Shown here: positions 60,612 to 64,000 of the stretch, piece after piece
Layout of the letters: the number at the start of each line of letters is the position of its first letter
Numbering within the stretch: the stretch's first letter is position 1
Assembly (NCBI RefSeq): GCF_005517195.1
Contig: NZ_CP040244.1
Span: forward strand, 6,032,001-6,096,000
Length of the DNA stretch: 64,000 bases
Reading direction: 5' to 3'
From: Streptomyces vilmorinianum
GTDB lineage: Bacteria > Actinomycetota > Actinomycetes > Streptomycetales > Streptomycetaceae
The notes under the pieces: model-generated
Told to the model about the DNA's origin: nothing
Database searches by the model: none
The model's input: only the letters and a program-made list of their open reading frames with translations
Translations under genes and position numbers: made by a program

Positions 60612-61417
60612 CCACCCCGTACTCGTACGTCTCGCCCATCCCGGTGCGCCGGGCGCACCTCGGTGACGCGCTGGCCTCGGAGTGGACCAAGATCCGTTCC
60701 GTGCGCTCCACGATGTGGACGCTGGGTGTGATGGTGCTGCTGATGCTGGGCATCGGCCTCGGCGTCGCGGCCATCGTGGCCGGCTCGGAGGTCTCCACCG
60801 AGGGCGAGTCGGCGCTCGGCCTCGGCTTCTTCGGTGTGCTGCTCGGGTCGATCTGCGTGATCACGCTGGGCGTGCTGACCGTCGCCTCGGAGTACGGCAC
60901 CGGCATGATCCGTACGACGCTGACGGCCTGCCCGAGCCGCGGCCGGGTCCTGACGGCGAAGGCGATCGTCTTCTTCCTGCTCGTCTTCACCGTCACCACG
61001 CTCACCGCGACGGTGGTCGCCCTGGCGCAGGTGGCGATGGTGGACGCCGCGGAGCCCACGGGCGCGGAGTGGCTGCGGGCGACGGTCGGCGTCGGCCTGT
61101 TCATCGCGCTGCTCGGGCTGCTTTCGCTGGCCGTCGGCGCGATGATCCGGCACTCGGCGGGCGCGATCACCGTCATGATCGGCGTCCTGCTGCTGCCGCT
61201 GGTGGCCGCCATGTTCATGTTCTCGGAATCGCTGGCCAAGGTGCAGGAGTGGCTCCTCGACTACGCGATCCCGAGCCAGCTCATCGCGCTGTACGCGGGC
61301 AAGTCGGCGATGACGCAGTCCGGTCCCTCGGGCTGGGACCCGGTGTGGATCCTGCTGATCATCGCGGCCGCGGCGATGGGCGGCGCGTACGCCCTGCTGA
61401 ACAGCCGGGACGTCTGA
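60608..61417 (+). CDS. ABC-2 type exporter permease
   Basis: A 269-residue membrane subunit with about six helices and the SEWTKIRSVRSTMWTLG start and SEYGTGMIRTTLTACPSR motif. It is paralogous to 57660-58439 and coupled to the ATPase by ATGA. The substrate is unknown. Confidence 0.92.
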   Translation: MTTPYSYVSPIPVRRAHLGDALASEWTKIRSVRSTMWTLGVMVLLMLGIGLGVAAIVAGSEVSTEGESALGLGFFGVLLGSICVITLGVLTVASEYGTGMIRTTLTACPSRGRVLTAKAIVFFLLVFTVTTLTATVVALAQVAMVDAAEPTGAEWLRATVGVGLFIALLGLLSLAVGAMIRHSAGAITVMIGVLLLPLVAAMFMFSESLAKVQEWLLDYAIPSQLIALYAGKSAMTQSGPSGWDPVWILLIIAAAAMGGAYALLNSRDV

Positions 61418-61461
61418 CGCCAGGGCCGTCGGACGGTCCGACAGCCGGACAGCCGGACCGG

Positions 61462-61491
61462 GGCCGAGGCCGAGGCCGAGGCCGAGGACGA
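61462..61491. repeat. Six-base tandem repeat
   Basis: Four exact GGCCGA units followed by GGACGA fill the gap between the permease and the convergent small gene. A second short repeat (ACAGCCGG twice) lies near 61440. No terminator stem is obvious there. Confidence 0.8.
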
Positions 61492-61494
61492 GGC

Positions 61495-61827
61495 TCAGTA
61501 CCTCGGCGCGTTACGGGACCGCTGCACCCTCGAGGTGCGGCGGTCCTTCGCGTTCCAGCAGGCCTTGTGCCAGTGCCGCCGGTCGTCCACTCCCCCGTAC
61601 TCCGGCCAGGCCACCACGTGCGGGGCGCCCCCGGGGATCTCCTGGTCGCAGCCCGGGCAGCGATAGCGCTTGCCGGGCGCGCTCGCGCCCGCCACGTGCC
61701 GGACGAGCCACTCCTCGCCCTGCCAGGTCTCGCTGCGCTGCGAACCGCCGTACCGGTCGGCCGACTCACCCTGGGGATCGGGATTCTCGCCGCCCTTGGG
61801 ACGGTTGCGACGCGGGGACACTCTCAC
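61495..61827 (-). CDS. Small basic zinc-finger-like protein
   Basis: A 110-residue very basic protein. A CPGC pair and a later HWHKAC (C-x2-C ... H-x-H-x2-C) form a plausible zinc site around residues 57-92. Such proteins are sometimes labelled ATP/GTP-binding in Streptomyces, without clear reason. The GTG at 61827 is the longest start; GTG 61821 is equally possible. The function is unknown; nucleic-acid binding is a reasonable guess. Confidence 0.7.
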   Translation of the reverse strand: MRVSPRRNRPKGGENPDPQGESADRYGGSQRSETWQGEEWLVRHVAGASAPGKRYRCPGCDQEIPGGAPHVVAWPEYGGVDDRRHWHKACWNAKDRRTSRVQRSRNAPRY

Positions 61828-62020
61828 ACCTCACGGAGCCGGGAACACGGACAGTTCGGTCAAGCCTACGGGCCGCGACACAGTGGCCCGGCCCACCCTT
61901 CGGGCGGAGTTAGCGGAAAATCGCAAGAACTTCAGGCGGGGCCGTTGCCTTTGGCACGTGTCAGACGTTGTTGCCAGTGCGAGGGGGAGAACCGCGTCGG
62001 CCGCAAGGAGGCAGAAGGCG

Positions 62021-63055
62021 ATGCGCGTGGGTACGTTTGTTCTGGCCGCCCAGTTCCCGGGCCAGGGCCAGGGCGAGGCGCTGCACCGGGCGGTGCGGAC
62101 GGCCGAGGTCACCGAGGAGTCGGGGCTCGACTCCGTCTGGCTGGCCGAGCACCACTTCGTTCCGTACGGCGTCTGTCCGTCGGCCGTGACCCTGGCCGCG
62201 CTGCTGCTCGGCCGCACGCGCCGGATCCGGGTCGGTACGGCGGTCAGCGTGCTGCCGGCCGTCCATCCGGTCGCGCTGGGCGAGCAGGCCGCGCTGCTGC
62301 ACCTCACCTCCGGCGGCCGGTTCACGCTCGGCGTGGGCCGCGGCGGGCCGTGGATCGACCTCGAGGTGTTCGGCGCGGGCCTGAAGGCGTACGAGCAGGG
62401 CTTCCCCGAATCCCTCGACCTGCTCCTGCGCTGGCTGACCGAGCCGCGCGTCGCCGCCGAGGGAGAACGATTCGCCTTCCGCGAGGTGGCCGTCGTACCG
62501 CGCCCCGATGAGCTCATCGGCGGCGACGCGGCGCCCGAGGTGCTCGTCGCCTGCACCTCCTCCAAGAGCGTCCGGCTGGCCGCCGAGCGCGGGCTGCCGA
62601 TGCTGCTCGGGATGCACTGCGGCGACGAGGAGAAGGCCGAGATGGTGGCCGCCTGGGAGCGCTGCGCGCGCGAGGCCGGGCGCACCCCCGACGAGATCGC
62701 GCGGATCGGCGCGGGCCATGTCTCGGCGGGCGTCGCCCAGCTCGCGGACCGCGGGGCGGACGCGGCCGAGGCCCTGGTGAAGGCGATGCCCGGCTGGCTG
62801 AAGCAGGGCCTCGACGCCCATGTGACCGTGGACGGCCGACACCGCGCGATGCGGGACCCCGTGGCGTACACGGAGCTGCTGTGCGGGCTGCACCCCGTGG
62901 GCACGCCCCGGCTCGCGGCCGACCGGCTCGCGGCGACCTCGGAGCGTACGGGCATCACGCGTTTCGCGCTGCTCGCCGAGGGCACGGGCGATCTCGCGGC
63001 CACCGAGGAGAACGTACGGCGGCTCGGCGCCGAGGTGCTGCCGCTCCTGACCTGA
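62021..63055 (+). CDS. LLM-class flavin-dependent oxidoreductase
   Basis: A 344-residue luciferase-like monooxygenase fold (TIM barrel) using FMN or F420. Landmarks are DSVWLAEHHFVPYGVCPS, RIRVGTAVSVLPAVHPV and GRFTLGVGRGG. ATG 62021 follows AAGGAG (10 nt) and lies at the conserved N-terminus. The substrate is unknown. It appears to be monocistronic. Confidence 0.88.
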   Translation: MRVGTFVLAAQFPGQGQGEALHRAVRTAEVTEESGLDSVWLAEHHFVPYGVCPSAVTLAALLLGRTRRIRVGTAVSVLPAVHPVALGEQAALLHLTSGGRFTLGVGRGGPWIDLEVFGAGLKAYEQGFPESLDLLLRWLTEPRVAAEGERFAFREVAVVPRPDELIGGDAAPEVLVACTSSKSVRLAAERGLPMLLGMHCGDEEKAEMVAAWERCAREAGRTPDEIARIGAGHVSAGVAQLADRGADAAEALVKAMPGWLKQGLDAHVTVDGRHRAMRDPVAYTELLCGLHPVGTPRLAADRLAATSERTGITRFALLAEGTGDLAATEENVRRLGAEVLPLLT

Positions 63056-63238
63056 CGGCGCGGGGAGCGCGGCGGCGGCGCGCCTGGCCGTCGCAGGACG
63101 ACTGTGGGACCGGCCCCCTGTCGGCGTCGCGCTCGGCGTCTGGGTGCGGTCCGGGGGCGGGGTAAGGGGCGTGCTGCCGCCCCGGCATCTCTTCGCATCG
63201 TTCGCGTCTCCCGCGATGCGGAGCGGCAGCACCGTGCC

Positions 63239-63631
63239 TCAGCAGTCGCGCAGTTCCGGCGACTGGTTGAGCAGCTGACCTCGTACGGAGGTGAAGCGGG
63301 CGAGCCGCTCGTCCACCGCGGGGTCCAGCGGGAAGACCGCCACACGGTGGCAGTTCTGGAAGGCCAGACGCACCCCGAAGTGTCGCTGCAGCGCACCACG
63401 GATCGCATCACTCGCGAGTGCACGCAACAGCTGTCCACGTGCCTGCTCGTTCGGCGGCGGCGTCTGGTTGTCGGCGAACTCGCCGCCGTCGACCTTCAGC
63501 TGAGCCACCAGAGAACTGATCATCTCCCATGCGTAGGGCAGGGAGGTCCGGACGCAGTCGACGAAGTCGGCTTCGTCGACCTCGCCTCGCTCGGCCTGTT
63601 CCAACAGCGCCGGTGAGACGTCGAGCGACAT
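63239..63631 (-). CDS. Conserved actinobacterial hypothetical protein
   Basis: A 130-residue soluble, largely helical, acidic protein (MSLDVSPALLEQAERGEVDEADFVDCVRTSLPYAWEM is split here into its key parts: SLDVSPALLEQ and DFVDCVRTSLPYAW). It has no known motif. ATG 63631 has GAGAGGAG 4-5 nt upstream. It is divergent from nucS with about 230 bp between. Confidence 0.8.
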   Translation of the reverse strand: MSLDVSPALLEQAERGEVDEADFVDCVRTSLPYAWEMISSLVAQLKVDGGEFADNQTPPPNEQARGQLLRALASDAIRGALQRHFGVRLAFQNCHRVAVFPLDPAVDERLARFTSVRGQLLNQSPELRDC

Positions 63632-63846
63632 GGGTTCTCCTCTCGCGACCCCGACGGACGGGGTCTTACGGGCAGGGATGAAGGACCCCCCGTACGACAC
63701 GCAGCGTGCACGGACGGCGACCTCCAGCTTCCACGGTAAGCGCGCACTGGGGAGCGCACCAGGAGATTGGGAACACAACCGGCCAATAACCGACGGAGGT
63801 TGGGCGGGCGTTAAGAGCCGAATCGCGCGGAAGAGCGTGTGTCTTG

Positions 63847-63852
63847 TAGCGT
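63847..63852 (+). promoter_or_regulatory. -10 box of nucS
   Basis: TAGCGT lies 8 nt before ATG 63861 with no ribosome site between, so the transcript is nearly or fully leaderless. Confidence 0.35.
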
Positions 63853-63860
63853 TGCCGACC

Positions 63861-64000
63861 ATGCGTCTCGTCATCGCCCGCTGCTCCGTGGACTACGCCG
63901 GCCGGCTCACCGCCCACCTGCCCTCCGCTCCCCGTCTGATCCTGGTCAAGGCAGACGGCAGCGTCTCCATCCACGCGGACGACCGGGCGTACAAACCGCT
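63861..64000 (+). CDS. nucS: Endonuclease NucS, N-terminal part (partial)
   Basis: The first 46 residues (RLVIARCSVDYAGRLTAHLP, LILVKADGSVSIHADD) match the N-terminal DNA-binding domain of NucS/EndoMS, the mismatch-specific endonuclease that provides non-canonical mismatch repair in Actinobacteria lacking MutSL. The window ends before the catalytic domain. No ribosome site is visible. Confidence 0.85.
   Translation, partial: MRLVIARCSVDYAGRLTAHLPSAPRLILVKADGSVSIHADDRAYKP

Overview
The window is high-GC actinobacterial DNA, almost certainly a Streptomyces chromosome core. Third-codon GC bias, GGAGG ribosome sites, GTG/TTG starts, many apparently leaderless genes and GC-rich bidirectional hairpin terminators all fit. 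The strongest taxonomic markers are the polar-growth proteins Scy and FilP side by side, the CslA/GlxA/GH6 apical glycan set, IcmA, and the pfkA / pta-ackA-pyk block. From memory, much of the order matches the S. coelicolor SCO54xx-SCO53xx region read backwards; I could not check this here.

Layout. 0-4 kb: the start of a HelD-type helicase (cut by the window edge), a MerR regulator coupled to a thioredoxin, a PPOX flavin protein, a Ddn-like/hemerythrin fusion and an AsnC regulator. 4-13.4 kb: an epimerase plus aldo/keto reductase pair, a secreted GH16 glucanase with a LacI-type operator, a C4-dicarboxylate carrier divergent from a CitA/CitB-type two-component system, an XRE regulator and a tyrosine phosphatase. 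13.6-19.7 kb: central carbon metabolism (pfkA divergent from pta-ackA, then pyk). 19.9-31.7 kb: an accessory stretch with a lipoprotein, a secreted 2473-residue protein with a toxin-like C terminus followed by a probable immunity gene, and three uncharacterised secreted or membrane genes (a Pro/Thr-rich protein, DUF6114, DUF6230). 32-38.4 kb: a YbbN-like thioredoxin, a TetR regulator, isobutyryl-CoA mutase icmA with a striking operator, DUF3817, MarR and an MFS exporter. 38.5-45.5 kb: an ArsR/DUF5937 regulator, a GH6 lipoprotein convergent with cslA-glxA, DUF3817 and a thiamine-binding-type protein. 45.6-51.2 kb: three tandem AIM24 genes, MarR, then atoB-meaB divergent from methylmalonyl-CoA epimerase. 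51.3-56.6 kb: scy and filP. 56.7-61.4 kb: two paralogous ABC-2 exporter pairs around one hypothetical gene. 61.5-64 kb: a small zinc-finger-like protein, an LLM-class oxidoreductase, a conserved hypothetical gene and the start of nucS.

How the genes work together. Glycolysis (Pfk, Pyk) and acetyl-phosphate metabolism (Pta, AckA) sit together. IcmA, MeaB, AtoB and Mce serve short-chain acyl-CoA and B12-dependent mutase chemistry. Scy, FilP, CslA, GlxA and the GH6 protein all act at growing hyphal tips.

The best candidates for new biology are: the secreted two-module toxin with its coupled immunity gene; the icmA promoter, where a perfect 20-bp palindrome fills the spacer of a probably leaderless promoter; a leaderless MerR-thioredoxin operon on a 19-bp-spacer promoter; a possible small RNA divergent from helD; the three-gene secreted DUF6230/DUF6114 set; and the AIM24 triplet.
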